Shown one piece after another: positions 52,922 to 64,000 of a stretch of DNA of 64,000 nt; the stretch's first letter is position 1, and each line of letters begins with the position of its first letter. This DNA is from Ephemerocybe angulata. Lineage: Eukaryota; Basidiomycota; Agaricomycetes; Agaricales; Psathyrellaceae. Location: the NCBI GenBank assembly GCA_013368325.1, contig JAACJK010000219.1, positions 682,001-746,000 on the forward strand, written 5' to 3'. The notes beneath the pieces were generated by a model that was not told the origin of the DNA, searched no databases, and saw only the letters and a list, made by a program, of their open reading frames with translations. The translations under genes and the position numbers were made by a program.

Positions 52922-54443
52922 ATGGCCAGCACTGCGAGTATCAGTATAAGTGAAAGTGAAAGTGGGAGTGCTGTTGAGGGTAGCAGCAGTACCAGTGGTA
53001 CAAGTGCAGCAGCGCCGTTCGTATCGATCCCTTCGGATATCACGAATGTTACTGTGGGCACGTTGGCGAACCTTGCGGGGCTGGTGCCAGGGGATTACGA
53101 CGATCAGCCAGAGAGTCTACGGCTGCGGCTCGTTTCTATCCAGGTGCGTTCCGACGAGCCATGATATCTGTTGACTCGCCGTCCTCATCATCTTCGCTCT
53201 CTCGCTCGTCTTTTTTCGCCTTTCCTTGATCAATCAAATCGCCCGTTCGTCTGACCGTCGTCATCGACGGAAATCTAGCTCGGGTTGTTGCAACGAGCGG
53301 CCCAGCGGATTCAGTTCTGTCTTCATCAGTGAGTCGCACTCGATGGGTATTCCTGTTTTGACGCTCACAGTTGTGTGCTATTCTTCAAGTGAACTCGCAG
53401 CGCGGCATCTCCCTGGCCTCGTAGCCAACTACCGAGCGGTGCACGACCTCATCAGCGTCCCCTCGATACTGATAAACGCGATCGCCTACACGTACGCCCC
53501 CATCCCATCTCCACCACACAGTAACGTTCTAATCAACCAACCTCTAACCAACCTACTATCCCTCGCAGCCCGTACTTCGCGCGCTTCTGCACCACAGACG
53601 CAGGCCGCGGCCTCACCGTCCTCCAAACGCGGCGCATCACGGCCCTCTCGGGCGCAGAGGCAAACAAGCTCGACCACGAGAACGTCGCGGAGATCACCCA
53701 ATTCTATTCGACGCTCCTGCTGCTGCAGGGCCAGGAGGGCATCCCCCCAGAAGACAAGAGGGCTGTTATCATCCGATTGAAGAGGTGGAGAACGATGTTC
53801 AAGAATTTCGCGATCACTGAACAGCAGATCGAGCGGTGTTTGGGCAGCTTGGAGGGCGCGACGGGGTGAGTGGTGCTTTTTTGTTCGTCCGTTCGCGTTG
53901 CTATTGCTGCTGTTGGTCGGTCGGTGGGCCGGTTGGTCATCTTTGGGATGGATGTGTTTGCATCTCTCTGACTCAGTTGAGATGAGCAGCAGTGCCAGCT
54001 CGGGTTGGAGTGGAACGAGTGCTAACGTTGCGATGTGATAGGGAGTTGAGATCTATGATCCAGGTGGCGAAAGTCCTCCTCGAAGCCCCGTTGAAGAGAT
54101 GTGCGAGTGGAGAAACATGCGAGAGGAATGTGGACGATGGGAAAGCACCGCTATTGAACTGTTCGCGGTAAATCAGTCCATAATCTCCTCGCGCCCATGT
54201 CACTGACTTCATGTCTGTTTGATTCCTGTCTCTCCTCATCTTGCAGGTGTAAAACGGCAGTTTATGTGAGTGTTCATGTTCATGTGTGCACCAGGTTACC
54301 CGACGCCCGTTTGCTCCATCTACGCTCCTTCCGTGCTTCGACGTTCCAGTTCGCTAACTCTTGGGTCAAAACAGTGCGGTTCGGCACATCAACAAGCAGC
54401 GTGGCGGGAACATAAACCAATCTGCTATGCTCCGTCTTTCTAA
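52922..54443 (+). CDS. MYND-type zinc-finger protein
   Basis: MYND fingers bind proline-rich partners or sit in SET/metal-binding proteins. This follows the Agaricomycete MYND family of unknown role. Exons 52922-53143, 53306-53328, 53390-53491, 53569-53865, 54042-54167, 54247-54265 and 54375-54443 join in phase to 285 aa. Body blocks: GTLANLAGLVPGDYDDQPES, ARHLPGLVANYRAVHDLISV, PYFARFCTTDAGRGLTVLQT and VIIRLKRWRTMFKNFAITEQ. The finger is at the C-terminus: CASGETCERNV, LNCSRCKTAVY, then CGSAHQQAAWREHKPICYAP. It fits C-x4-C...C-x2-C...YC-x3-[H]-x6-7-H-x3-C, with His where the second-site Cys is usual. The first 37 residues are Ser-rich and uncertain, and the 23-nt exon 2 is the weakest join. 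The last three exons are partly repeated downstream as a decayed copy. Confidence 0.75.
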
Positions 54444-54800
54444 GTCGTCACTGCGTCACCTCGGGACGAACTCCGATTGCTTCCACACCTCGAGGCTCGG
54501 GTGCGTCCGAGTCAGCGCTTGCCACTCGGGTTTTTCAAACCTCAACGACTCGAGGGCAGGGTCGTAACATAATATTCTTTTGGACAGTATCATTTAGCCG
54601 CACCTCCATGGCCCTACACAAATCGTATCCCTATCCAATGTAAATCCAATTTCCTCGCATCATTCCCTTTCGTTTTTCCAAGGCTCGCGTTCTTCCTCGC
54701 TTTGATGCTGAGACTCGATGCCAGAAGCTGAAGCTGTCTTCGCTCATGAGAGAAATGGCTGCTCGACGATTCACGCTTGTTGACAAGTTTAATCGACTTT
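54008..54800. repeat. Source unit of tandem 3'-end duplication
   Basis: This stretch (last three exons of the MYND gene plus about 350 bp of 3' flank) is repeated at 55391-56170. Long matched islands: GAGATCTATGATCCA, GTCCTCCTCGAAGC, AATGTGGACGATG, CCAGTTCGCTAAC, TTTCCTTTCGTTTTTCCAAGGCTCG (in pieces). Confidence 0.85.
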
Positions 54801-55390
54801 GGTGTTTCAAGCTTCTACGATAGGAAAAGAAGCAAACCTAGGTCACATTGGAGAGGAACGCTTGAAGATTGTCAAAACACACGTCGGCACCGGGGAACTC
54901 TCATTGGCAAGGTCCCATACCCACTCGAAGGGGGTGGCGAAGGTATATCGGAGCCACCCGTTCCCTTGTTCGTTCCGCCCGTGAGCAGGGCAACAAACTC
55001 GCCGCTGGCAGACACTACTCCAGAGTGCCGGTGGGGAAGTACTTGCGGACGAAAGCCATATACCTAGTGAGCGTGCCGACGGTGGTATGAGTTGTAGAGC
55101 CTAACCCTATCACTATCACAACGGTCATCCCCCGGCGGGAGGCGGGAGGGCGATGAAGAAATTCAAACCCTCGTCGTGACGGCGAACGACAAGGAGGAAT
55201 GGGTTTCACTCACCTTAGTCTGAGACTTGAAGCTTGAAGAGGGTCAAGCCTGCGTCGGGCTCACGTGAAGCGGGCAGGCCGCCGCGAGCCGAAAGGCGCC
55301 AGGGCGGAAATAGGCGCGCAAGAGTCGCTTTCACTCATCGACGCTCGTGGTATCTCTCCACATTGAATTTGTAGCTTGGAGAGACTGGGT
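54444..55390. other. Intergenic between duplicate units
   Basis: Includes the 3' flank part of the source unit to about 54800, then about 590 bp of unique sequence with no supported gene. Confidence 0.4.
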
Positions 55391-56170
55391 GGGACGAATG
55401 CTAATGCTGTGATATGATAGGGAATTGAGATCTATGATCCAAGTGCGAAAGTCCTCCTCGAAGCCTCCTTGTAGGGATGTGGGTAGGGAAACCTGCGAGA
55501 AGAATGTGGACGATGAGACGATACCGCGGTTGAACCATTCACGGTAAATTAGTCCTAGCTTTCATCGCGCCCATCTGCTCTCCTCATCTTACAGGTTTAA
55601 AACGGCAGGTTATGTGAGTGTTCAGTTCATTCATTCACCAGGTTCTATTTTAAAAGGAAAGGCTTTTTATTGACTTTTACCCGGCGCCTGTTTTCTCCAT
55701 TCTCTGCTCCTCCCGGGCCTCGGCCCTCCAGTTCGCTAACTTTCGCTAACCCTTGGGTCGAAACAGTGTGAACTGCTAAGTATGCTCCATCTTTCTGAGT
55801 CGTCGCCTCGGGACGAACGCCGCTTGCTTCGACACCTCGAGGCAGTCTCGAGGCTCGGGTGCGTCCTGAGCGCGTACCACTCGGGAATGTCAAAGCTCAA
55901 CACATTGAGCGCAGGGCCGGAATATGATAGATAGTCTCGATGGTATCATTTAGCCACACCCCCATGGTCCTAGACCGTCCCACACGAATTCTATCACTAT
56001 TCAATGTAAATCTATTTTTCTTGGATCATTTCCTTTCGTTTTTCCAAGGCTCGGGTTCTTCCTCTCGTGATGCTGGGACTCCATGCCGGAAGCTGTCTTA
56101 CCCCAGGAGAGAGATGGGCCAGATGGCCGCTCGAGGATTTACCCTCGTCGAGGACTTTAATCAACTTTAA
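55391..56170 (+). pseudogene. Decayed tandem copy of MYND-gene 3' end
   Basis: Aligned to 54008-54800 it retains splice-site-like positions but is broken. One base is missing in GATCCAAGTGCGAAAG (source GATCCAGGTGGCGAAAG), shifting the frame. A TAG follows in CCTTGTAGGG. The segment encoding the final zinc ligands (source GCACATCAACAAGCAGCG) is deleted, and an extra run TTTTAAAAGGAAAGG is inserted near 55650. It includes no upstream exons. So it is a duplication of the gene's tail only, now non-coding. Confidence 0.8.
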
Positions 56171-56761
56171 TGAGCTGAAGCTCGATGGTAGGTAGTCAAG
56201 CTGGTTAGCGGGCCTGATATAGCACCGCTGAAGGCCTGTCGGGCGTCATGACATGCAAAGCAACCCAGAATTACCTGTTGACCGTTGCTCAGGCACAGGG
56301 TACTAGTAGCGACTGCACATTGACAAGATCTCATCAATCTGTCAGGGAGGCCTCACGTCGAACAGACAAAGCTTCAAGCCCTCTCGAGTCTCGAGGCCAG
56401 CGAGCACGAAATCTCTCCAAGGCCAGCGTAGAGTAGCCCAGAGAACCCCAAACCTGCATTTCGCGATACATAGGAGAGCGCCAACCGACGATTCCAGACG
56501 CGCCGAGCCAAACGGAGGTAGAATGACAGTTCATGCCAAGCCACGTGGCGGCGGCAGCTTAGTCAGCGACAGAATGGGCTCCTCGCTGTAACGAGTCTTC
56601 GCCTTCCGTTGTGGAAGGTTGGGAAAGATGGACAGGCGGCGCATCTAATCCAGCCGCTCTGCGAACCCACCGCTCTTCCTTCCCACTTCTATCTCCCCCT
56701 CCGCCACCACCACCGCCCCGGACAATCTCTACTACCCCACACTACCCACACTTCCTGGATA
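56171..56761. other. Intergenic
   Basis: Region upstream of the plus-strand gene at 56762. The last 100 bp (CCCCCTCCGCCACCACCACC...) is pyrimidine-rich 5' leader type. No gene is seen. Confidence 0.4.
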
Positions 56762-57668
56762 ATGGCAATGCTTGCAGAGTCGGACGGGTGCCCTGAGCCG
56801 CTGGAGAGGGTGTGTACTGTGTCGGTGGGTGCGGTCCTTTGCGGCTGACAGGCTGGCAGATATTCCGACAGGTCGAGCTCGAGAGCGAGCGGCGGGCAGA
56901 GGAGGAGCAGATGCGCGCGGCGCGCCTAGCCTCGCTGGACGACGCCACCATGAAGAAAGTGAAGGCGCGCCGGAGAGGAAGCATCTCCATCTCGCGTCTC
57001 GGTCATGTGCGTAGCATGCGCTTCATTCTGCAAAGAACCCCATATTCATTCATTTCCAACAGTTCGCCACGGAGGAGAAGCCAGCATCACCGCAGGGCTC
57101 GCTACCAACAACGCCAAAGGGCCTCGTTTCGCTCGCTTCAAGTTCGCCGTTCTACCAGAAACAGATAGCTGTACGTGATTGCGCGGCAATACCTCGAGGA
57201 AGACGCTGACGGGGACGTACCCAGAATGCGAGTGCCAGCTCCATAGCGTCAGGGGCTTCCGCCTTCTCGGACGACGACGCGCACACCGAGGATGCAGACC
57301 AGGTCATCCAAGTGCACCAGATCGCCCCGAAGCAGAGCATCGCGACCAAAATCATCCCTCGACGGCTGAGCCGCGCACGGTCCACGCAAATGTACCCCGC
57401 GGGCGAGGCGAACATCGACGTCTCCGTGTCCGAGACCACCATCCACTCAACCTCGCGCGCGAGCGGGGAAGAGGAAACGACGCCTTCACGGCGCGCAAGT
57501 GTCAGCGCACAACGCAGCCTCCGTAGCCAGCCATCGCTAGGGGCTATCCGGGAGCAGGCCGGCGACGAGGCGGCATCGAGTTCATGGGTCGCAAGACTCA
57601 CGAAAAAGCTCAAGCGGAAGAGCAAGCAGGATCCGCTATCGCCCAGCAGCCCCGCCTTCCCCCGTTGA
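56762..57668 (+). CDS. Hypothetical basic/Ser-rich protein, 248 aa
   Basis: Exons 56762-56809, 56860-57006, 57063-57170 and 57225-57668 join in phase to 248 aa. All four introns use GT..AG and are 50-56 nt. The N-terminal helix, RQVELESERRAEEEQMRAAR, is charged. It is followed by KVKARRRGSISISRLGH, a likely phosphorylated basic-Ser site. TTPKGLVSLASSSPFYQKQI follows. Later come HQIAPKQSIATKIIPRRLSR, Ser/Thr-rich stretches and a final basic patch, LTKKLKRKSKQD. No membrane segment. Many RRxS sites (RRGS, RRAS) suggest basophilic kinase targets. I do not recognise the family. A second in-frame ATG lies six bases downstream. Confidence 0.65.
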
Positions 57669-58793
57669 TATATCCACCCATTTCCCTCCCCTTCCGTTCT
57701 CTTCCCTTCCCTAGACTTTGGCCCCCCACTACAGCCCACTATTGCACATTGTACGTTCTAGATTTCGATCTTCGCAGCTATTCTTCTCTTGGTTATTCTT
57801 TTCGGGGTCTCTTTCACTGTCTTCTCTTCTGTCGTCTCGCTCTGTTTTTCCATGTCTCTCGTCTCTCGGTGTCGTGTCACAATCCATCCATGTTTCTGCG
57901 CCGTGTTTCCATTTATCGTGTTTCCTCAGTGTCGGAGTGGAAGACAGTGTTTCCAGGAGAACATCCGGGCACACAAAGAGCCCATTGTGTGTGACGGAGT
58001 GCCGGCACGATGCCAACACGTGAAGTTGCCGGAATGACTGGTTCGCGAGCCAGGCCAAACTGGTTATTCGGACCCTGCAAGCTGTCAATCACCTATTTGC
58101 GGCGCGCCCCGTTTCACAAAAGAGGTCACCCACTAACAGACATATCCCTACTATATTATCCATATGTCCCCATTTCATTTGTGCATGTTTGCTCGTACCC
58201 AGTTGGACCACTGGGTACCGTTTTTTCGCTTTCCTTCGTTCCACTTTATATTGAGTCCTCTCTTAGTCCTTAGCCTGGATGTAATTGTTGCGTGTGCTTG
58301 GACCTTTTCCTGTCCATGACACAGTAAATGTGGATTTCTAATTGTCTCTCACTTTTTGTCCCCGCCTTGACCATGGTCCCCCTTTGGTGTCGCAATTGTC
58401 CTTTCGTGCTTAAATAGAATGCGATTAATTCACTATTTGCCCAGATTACTGCTGTTCACCTCCTGTTTTGTCTCCTTCCCAGCAGCCGGTCCTTCTCGCC
58501 AAATATCCTGATCCTCGCCTGCGCTGTTGGCAGTATACAAGACTGTGACTCCTCAATCATGTGTGATTACGCAGGCACTATTCTTGAGCCCCGTCCGTAC
58601 TCGATACTACTCCATACTGAGTCGATCCACACCTGGGATATCACACCCCGGAGCGGAGCCCGGACATCTTGTATAAGTCCAAGGTTCAACTCCACTGATG
58701 CCTCGATCCCTACCGTCCTCCGCCCCCACCCCTCATCCTCCCCCTCCTCCTCCTCCTCCCGCCGCGTCCCTGGTCTGGACCCCCTGAGTTATA
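57669..58793. other. Intergenic, leader of next gene
   Basis: Strongly pyrimidine-rich and T-rich, typical of basidiomycete UTR/promoter. Short upstream frames begin at 58559 and about 58699, and both end or shift before the main start. They may be upstream ORFs. Confidence 0.4.
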
Positions 58794-60026
58794 ATGTTGG
58801 CCATTACTCGCACACGAACGCCAGGGGACACCCTGTTCGACCTGCCCAAGGCCCACCCTCGATCGATTCCACGATGCCAGCCGCACCTCTCGACGCCCAA
58901 GTCGCAGCCAGACCTCTTCGTACGTACACCTTCCTCACCCGGCCCCGTCTTCGCCATCACCTCGTTTTAAACATGTGTCCTCGACAGGCGCCAAGAATAG
59001 GATCCTTTGGGAGCGTGTCGTCGACCGACACAGACCCCTTCCCCGACCTCATGCCTTGGGAGGCGCTGTTTGAAGCTCAGATCCACGACTCGCCGACGGG
59101 GATGCAGAGGGTGCCCAGCGACGTATCGGACTCGGAGGCGACTAATACTATGAGCATGGTTATCGACATGGCGCGCCTGCTCGACCCTACGACACTGGCG
59201 TTTGGCTTCCAACAAACGTACCTCAGCGGCCTCGACGACGCGCTCCTCTACTCGCCCCTCGAAGCCTTCGCCAGCACATGCTGGGAGAGCACCACGGAGA
59301 GCCCGCGCGAGGAGCGGACCCGGCGGCAGCAGGAGGACGTCGTGCCATCGACATCGACATCGTACGGCCTGGACGCCGTGCTCGACGAAGACAGCACTCT
59401 GGACCTCGAAGACGCACTGTGCAGCCCGATGTACCCGGGGCGCGAGGTGCCGATCCAGGTCCCCATATCAGCGAGCCTGCTGTGGAGCGACGACTCGGAC
59501 GACTCGGATGAGGACGAGTGCCGCACGTATCATGACGATTATACGCCGGTTGCGACGATCCACGATAACGACTCTTCGCTCGTGCGCGTACACCCCGTTG
59601 GAGATTTCTCGCCGATTGTGAGTGGCAACCCCGTTCTCACTCTGCCTCGTTTCTATTCTGCATTCTCCATCGCACGCGCTATGTAGCTGCGTTCATTTTC
59701 CAGACCTTCCTTCCTTCGCCTCGGAACGTGTTTGATTCGCGACCCACAGATCAGCCGAACTAACTCCACTCTTTCTTTCTTTCCTTGCTTTCTCATAGGA
59801 GAAGGAAAAGGGTCTATACTACAGAGACTTGACAGCGTCGTTCGGCACGTTCGAGCCACTCTTCCCGTCGTTCTCGAGCGACCTGGTGTGCGACCCGATA
59901 GGCCAGTCGCCCGTCCCGAAAGTCGTCGCACCCGCGCCGCGGCACCCCAACAAAAGCGTGCCCAAGCGCATCGCGGCGTTCTGTGCTCGCTTCCCCGCGG
60001 TCGTCTCGGCCGCTGTTGTGCGGTAG
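58794..60026 (+). CDS. Hypothetical acidic protein, 327 aa
   Basis: Exons 58794-58919, 58988-59617 and 59799-60026 join in phase to 327 aa. Start: MLAITRTRTPGDTLFDLPKA. The middle is acidic and Ser-rich with SFGSVSSTDTDPFPDLMPWE, TLAFGFQQTYLSGLDDALLY and LLWSDDSDDSDEDECRTYHD. The last exon, EKEKGLYYRDLTASFGTFEP, then HPNKSVPKRIAAFCARFP, is less acidic. The third intron boundary (59618-59798) is 181 nt, longer than usual, but joins in phase. Without it the frame would end at 59686. Acidic, Phe/Leu/Trp-containing stretches resemble transcriptional activation regions, but no DNA-binding domain is visible. Family unknown. Confidence 0.6.
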
Positions 60027-63000
60027 ATGTGCCGCTTCGGATTCGGATTGTGGAGGAGAGGGGTTTCTGTTTGGAGTCTGTTCTTGCCGTTTTTGGAGTT
60101 ACCCGAAATCGACGACTTGTGACCGACTCTTGCTAGCTCTTGCTATCTCTGCTTTCCGTGAGTGTGGGATTTCTTCTTGATTGAATTGGATTGGCCTTCC
60201 ATTGGCGAAGAGTGGCGGAAAACTAACTTGTGTTCTTTCTTTTTGTGGATAGGCTCCTTTTCATTTACGGATGTCATGTCTGCGTATGACGACCACCCCT
60301 TTTTCGCTCGTTGGCTCCTTCCTTCCCCATTGTGATCGATCTGCATATTGGAATCCTTCCTCCTCTCGTTATCATCCTTTCGACTCAGAGTTCTGCCGTC
60401 CCTTCTCCCATCGTCGCTGTGTCTCTGTTCCCTGCCTAACACCCCCTGTTGTCCTACCCACTGCTCCCAATGCCGTGTACTTCTACATACAATTCTGTTG
60501 TCACTCTCTTACGTCTTATCCCGTCTTGCATAGTCTTCACGTCCTCTGCCTGTCTGTCTGTCTTCATAGTTCAAGCTCACGCCCACCCTTCATCATATGA
60601 CCTGCCATATCTTATTATCCCCCCTCGCATCGAATCGCACTAGTACAATTCATGACGCCCTTCCCCTATATACTCTATTGTGTGCATTTCACATACAGTT
60701 GCTACAGACTCGCCTTCGCGACCGAATGGTTACCGAAACGCCGTGGAATGCACACTCCTCCCTCCCTCCTCTGAATGTTGATTACGATCTACCCCTACTA
60801 CCCCCTTCCCCTAGTATTACCTTCTGCGCAGAATGCATACCTACCTACCTGCCTGTACATAGTATGTATATAGCGCGGGTACTCCCACACTCCCCAATCG
60901 ACGCCGAGGTCCCTCCCTCGCCCTGATCCTCCCAATCACTTCCACTTCGATTGAGGCACTTCTAAAGTTCGTTCGATACGAAGGTCGAAATCGAACCCTC
61001 ACTTCGTCCTCGTCATTGTGCTGCTGCGACTCGAGTGAGCACTCCGCCAAGACTCCTTCGATTTGGAGTTCTGTGCAGATTGTCAATAGAAAGCTCGGAT
61101 ATCTCTCCACACCACCCGAGCGTCCATACGGTAATCACTTCCAAATCACCTCGAGGATAATAGGAAGCGCTAAGTAACTCCCTGAAGGCCTGACCCACCC
61201 AGACTCCAGGTCGCCGCTACTGCGGGCTGTGTGAGAATCGAGTGAGAATCTCCAAGGTTTCGGTGTCGGGGATTACTACGAAGGTTACTTACACCAAGTT
61301 ACAATTGCAATCGCAACTTGCACAATTGTCAAGGGACTTCTGTCTCTCACACGTTATTGTGAGGATACGACTTCCCAAGTCAACGAGCAACTAAGCGTTT
61401 GAATAGAAATAGCTACTATGTACTAGCCCCCAGGCTGACTGACACCTTCCGTCATTCATCCAGCCAGCGTCGCAACGCGCGCGCATCTCGATGTCGAAGC
61501 CTTAGTGGTCGCAACACCCATCCGAGGCCCCCGACAAAGCTACAGTCAGTCAATCTCCAAGTTGTCCCTGACCTGCCAAGTGAATACAACAACATCACGA
61601 TATAGAAACGGCATCATAGTGCCTCGAGATCGTTCACCAGTGGCTTTCGTATTCTTCCGTGGACCTCGCCACAACCTCCAGTAATATGTCATGATCACTA
61701 CCTCCCCCCCTCTTACGACAAAGAAAGACTAAGGTCGCACATGCGCCGGTACACGAGGCATAGAGAAGGACAATGCACGCACATATCTTATGTACCCAAG
61801 TCCGACTCCGACTCGGCGCTGGGGTGCTATCCGCCCCACTCAAATAAGCGCCTGTGATAAGCGATCGATCCGAGTCGCCTCATCGAGCCGCGTCGCGGGT
61901 GTCTGCCATTGTCCGCCGGGAATCAATATTGACAGGCTCCTCGCAGAATAAGCGGACTGGTTCGCATCGGAGGTTGGGAAAGGCACCGGTTCGCGGCATA
62001 ATTAGTGCAATTAATTATAAGCAGCGAGTCATACATAGAGTCGCGTTCCACGCCTCAGGAGCTCGGGCAGACAGCTCGGGCTCGGAGGGGTGGCCACTGA
62101 GAAAACGCGTCCGAGTCAATTGAGGAGGCGTTCCGTGCCCGACTCTCATGGTCCGACGGTGTCAGACGGCTTGGACGGACGTCTGGACGCCCCCGCCCCT
62201 GGTCCTACTTATCTCAAGTCGAGGCCAAGCGCCCAGGTCGATCCAGTCGATTCAAGGTGTACTTCAAGGCACGGCAGGTTGAACCTCGGGTGGCTAATTG
62301 ATCCTCGCAATCCAAGGCGAAAATGTCCATCATTCAAAAAACTCGGTCTGTCAGTGAGAACAATGGGAAACCACAAAGACGGCAGGTACCTCGGCGCGAA
62401 GGTCCACACGGACGCTGAGATGACAGGCGCCACCAACTTTGATAAAGCTGTATCGTATTTCATATGGGGTGTACATACGGTCGGCTGCGCCTCCCAATAT
62501 GGAGTTTGATAGTTCAAAGGGATCGTAGCTTTGTGGTGAGTGTCAGTGGCTTTCTCAACGGCTGATCGATAAGCTGCTGTGCTACTTTAATGTGTTCCTG
62601 GTGGTATAATTAAAATTGGGGTCTGAATTGAAGGCCAAGGTCGAGTCCTATGAACTCAATACAGATGCTGGGCGCTTGGGCCGAGGCTATGTCCATTGTT
62701 GGGCGGCAGCGGCGCTTTATCGGTCGTTTGGGCTGTCGCACGCAAGCTAAACTTAAAGTTGATGTTTTGACCAAACACAGACGATCTCGACCTTGACGTG
62801 GTGTCCCCTGCTCATCTAACTCTCCACCGTAGAACTAGTAAATAAGTCTCTCTTAACGCATGCTTAGATAAGGGATGATGGCGAGAACACGACTTGTTGC
62901 TACAGAGAATATTTCTGGGAGGCATTAATGACATTTCTGTCTCTTTTTCATGCACTTCCTTATCGTGGTACGGAGAATGAGCCAGCTCGAAGTGTGTCCT

Positions 63001-63320
63001 ACCTTGGTCTAAGCCTCAATATCGGCCATATTTCTTCGCGAGCGGTGGTCCCAATGTCACCAGAATAGAAGAAGGTCATTTTGATGGGGTGGGTGTCTGT
63101 GGGTGTCGATCATCCTGGCTGCGAGTATCGGGGCTGCAATCCCCACACATGTTCGGGATCCAGGGAGCTTTTCGTCTTTGTAAACAGCTCCCTTGTACTT
63201 ATTCACGGAGACCCAGGCAAAATAGTATGGAATAACAAAGTCTTCTGACCTCAAACACAGAATTAACATGCCAGCCCATGTGGCCTGTGGAGTACAACGA
63301 GGCACACGCACTAGATCCTA
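60027..63320. other. 3.3-kb gene-poor region
   Basis: No frame on either strand has convincing codon character, splice structure or motifs. Candidates such as 61634-61843 (-) and 61854-62509 (+) look like chance frames. AT-rich blocks and T-runs are more frequent than elsewhere. It may hold an old, unrecognisable repeat. Confidence 0.5.
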
Positions 63321-64000
63321 CTAGTAGACGGAAAGTTGGGCTTCGCGCTCTCGAATGTCTTTCTCTGCAGCACGGAGCCTCTCCCTTGCTTTCTGGATCT
63401 CTTCCCCCAATTTCTCCTTCCGTGCCAGCTCTTGTTGAACTTCTTTTTGCTTTTTGGCCTCTTCTGTAGTCGAATATTGAGTTTGTTGCTCGCGGATAGT
63501 GAGAAGCTCGTCTTCAAACCTAGAACGGACGATTTCTTTGAAGGCAGTGTCGGTGAGCCCCTGTCTCTTGTACTTGTTTAAAAGCCATCGTTCGCGTAGA
63601 CCACATAGGTTGAAAGCCACCGGAAGTCCAAGCTGTGCAGCCTCATTTTCATTCAGAGGTTCATCGCGTTGAGCCAGAGTAAAATATCCCGAGAGAAGCC
63701 ACTCGTACACCCCAACCTCCCGCGCATACTTAACGGCTTTCATAGGGTTCTCCTCCATGTATTTTGTGAGCTGCGTGATAGCCAGTTTACGATGATCTGA
63801 AAAGTTCCACATGGTGGAGAGCTTGAGTACTACAAGCCATTCGCTCCTCGAAAGCTTCAGTGTGATGGAAGATGTAAGCCTGGCAGCATAAAGAGTTAGT
63901 GAGTCCATCGATATTGTTATGCATTGTTCGCATCATGTTCGTTGGTAACTTACGAAGGGAAGACGAGCTTCAAGAAGGTTTCGAACTCATGAGAAGTGAC
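63321..64000 (-). CDS. BTB/POZ protein, 3' part (runs off right edge)
   Basis: Partial minus-strand gene. Exon 3 (63879-63321) and the end of exon 2 (64000-63954) are present; the 5' part lies beyond the window. Exon 2 ends VTSHEFETFLKLVFPS, followed by a phase-2 intron of 74 nt, exactly as in the other BTB genes. Exon 3: LKLSRSEWLVVLKLSTMWNF, EWLLSGYFTLAQRDEPLNEN, GLRERWLLNKYKRQG, then a Lys/Glu coiled coil, ARKEKLGEEIQKARERLRAA, ending REREAQLSVY. No FG or membrane tail. It lies 12 kb from the main cluster, so the cluster may resume beyond the edge. Confidence 0.85.

Noticed and set aside
58559..58987. Upstream frame of the acidic protein gene starting MCDYAGTILEPRPY
   Set aside because: It is open by chance; splicing 58919 to 58988 from the ATG at 58794 gives a more natural start and correct phase.
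61634..62509. Short frames in the 3.3-kb gene-poor region
   Set aside because: Mixed codon character, no conserved-looking blocks and no neighbours to support them.

Overview
The window looks like nuclear DNA of a filamentous basidiomycete, most likely an Agaricomycete. Genes are split by many short GT..AG introns (mostly 46-80 nt), there are no operons or Shine-Dalgarno signals, and the gene families are typical of mushroom-forming fungi: large BTB, F-box and MYND families, GH71 alpha-1,3-glucanase, and STAND/NACHT-like proteins. Exon joins given in the evidence fields were worked out by hand from splice sites and reading phase. Spliced lengths are predictions.

Region 1-23.7 kb is mixed housekeeping and accessory DNA. 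It runs: a decayed fragment of the splicing helicase gene BRR2 (-); a proline-rich membrane protein (-); the ribosome-biogenesis gene KRI1 (+); a membrane-anchored protein with repeated TSNG motifs (+); a GH71 glucanase without an obvious signal peptide (+); an F-box-like protein (+); a kinase-like protein with HGD in place of HRD (-); a NACHT-related protein whose Walker A and B motifs are lost (+); an NTF2/SnoaL-fold protein (-); and a nuclear low-complexity protein with two KEN boxes, an FGF motif and a sororin-like C-terminus (-).

Region 24.4-51.1 kb, plus the right edge of the window, is a dense BTB/POZ cluster. Eleven BTB genes share one exon plan: a phase-0 intron before the first BTB core strand and a phase-2 intron after the '[YC]P[KR]' motif. 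Their C-termini differ: a membrane anchor, a nuclear-localisation-like Lys tract, tandem coiled-coil repeats, or nucleoporin-like FG tails. Two of the eleven are spliced to an N-terminal F-box, giving predicted F-box-BTB chimeras that could in principle contact both SKP1-CUL1 and CUL3 ligases. A two-gene BTB block (28.6-32.1 kb, -) recurs as an inverted copy (40.6-43.8 kb, +), promoters included. Between the arms lie an SDR enzyme, another BTB gene, two frameshifted tandem copies of a PPR-like mitochondrial protein, and a tRNA-headed retroposon with a poly(A) tail and a 13-bp target-site duplication.

Region 51.7-60.0 kb carries a short unknown protein, a MYND zinc-finger protein followed by a decayed tandem copy of its own 3' end, and two unknown low-complexity proteins. 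About 3.3 kb (60.0-63.3 kb) has no gene I can support. The window ends inside another BTB gene. Taken together, the BTB cluster behaves like a rapidly duplicating adaptor family with swappable tails, which suggests lineage-specific ubiquitin-ligase specificity. That functional reading is inference.
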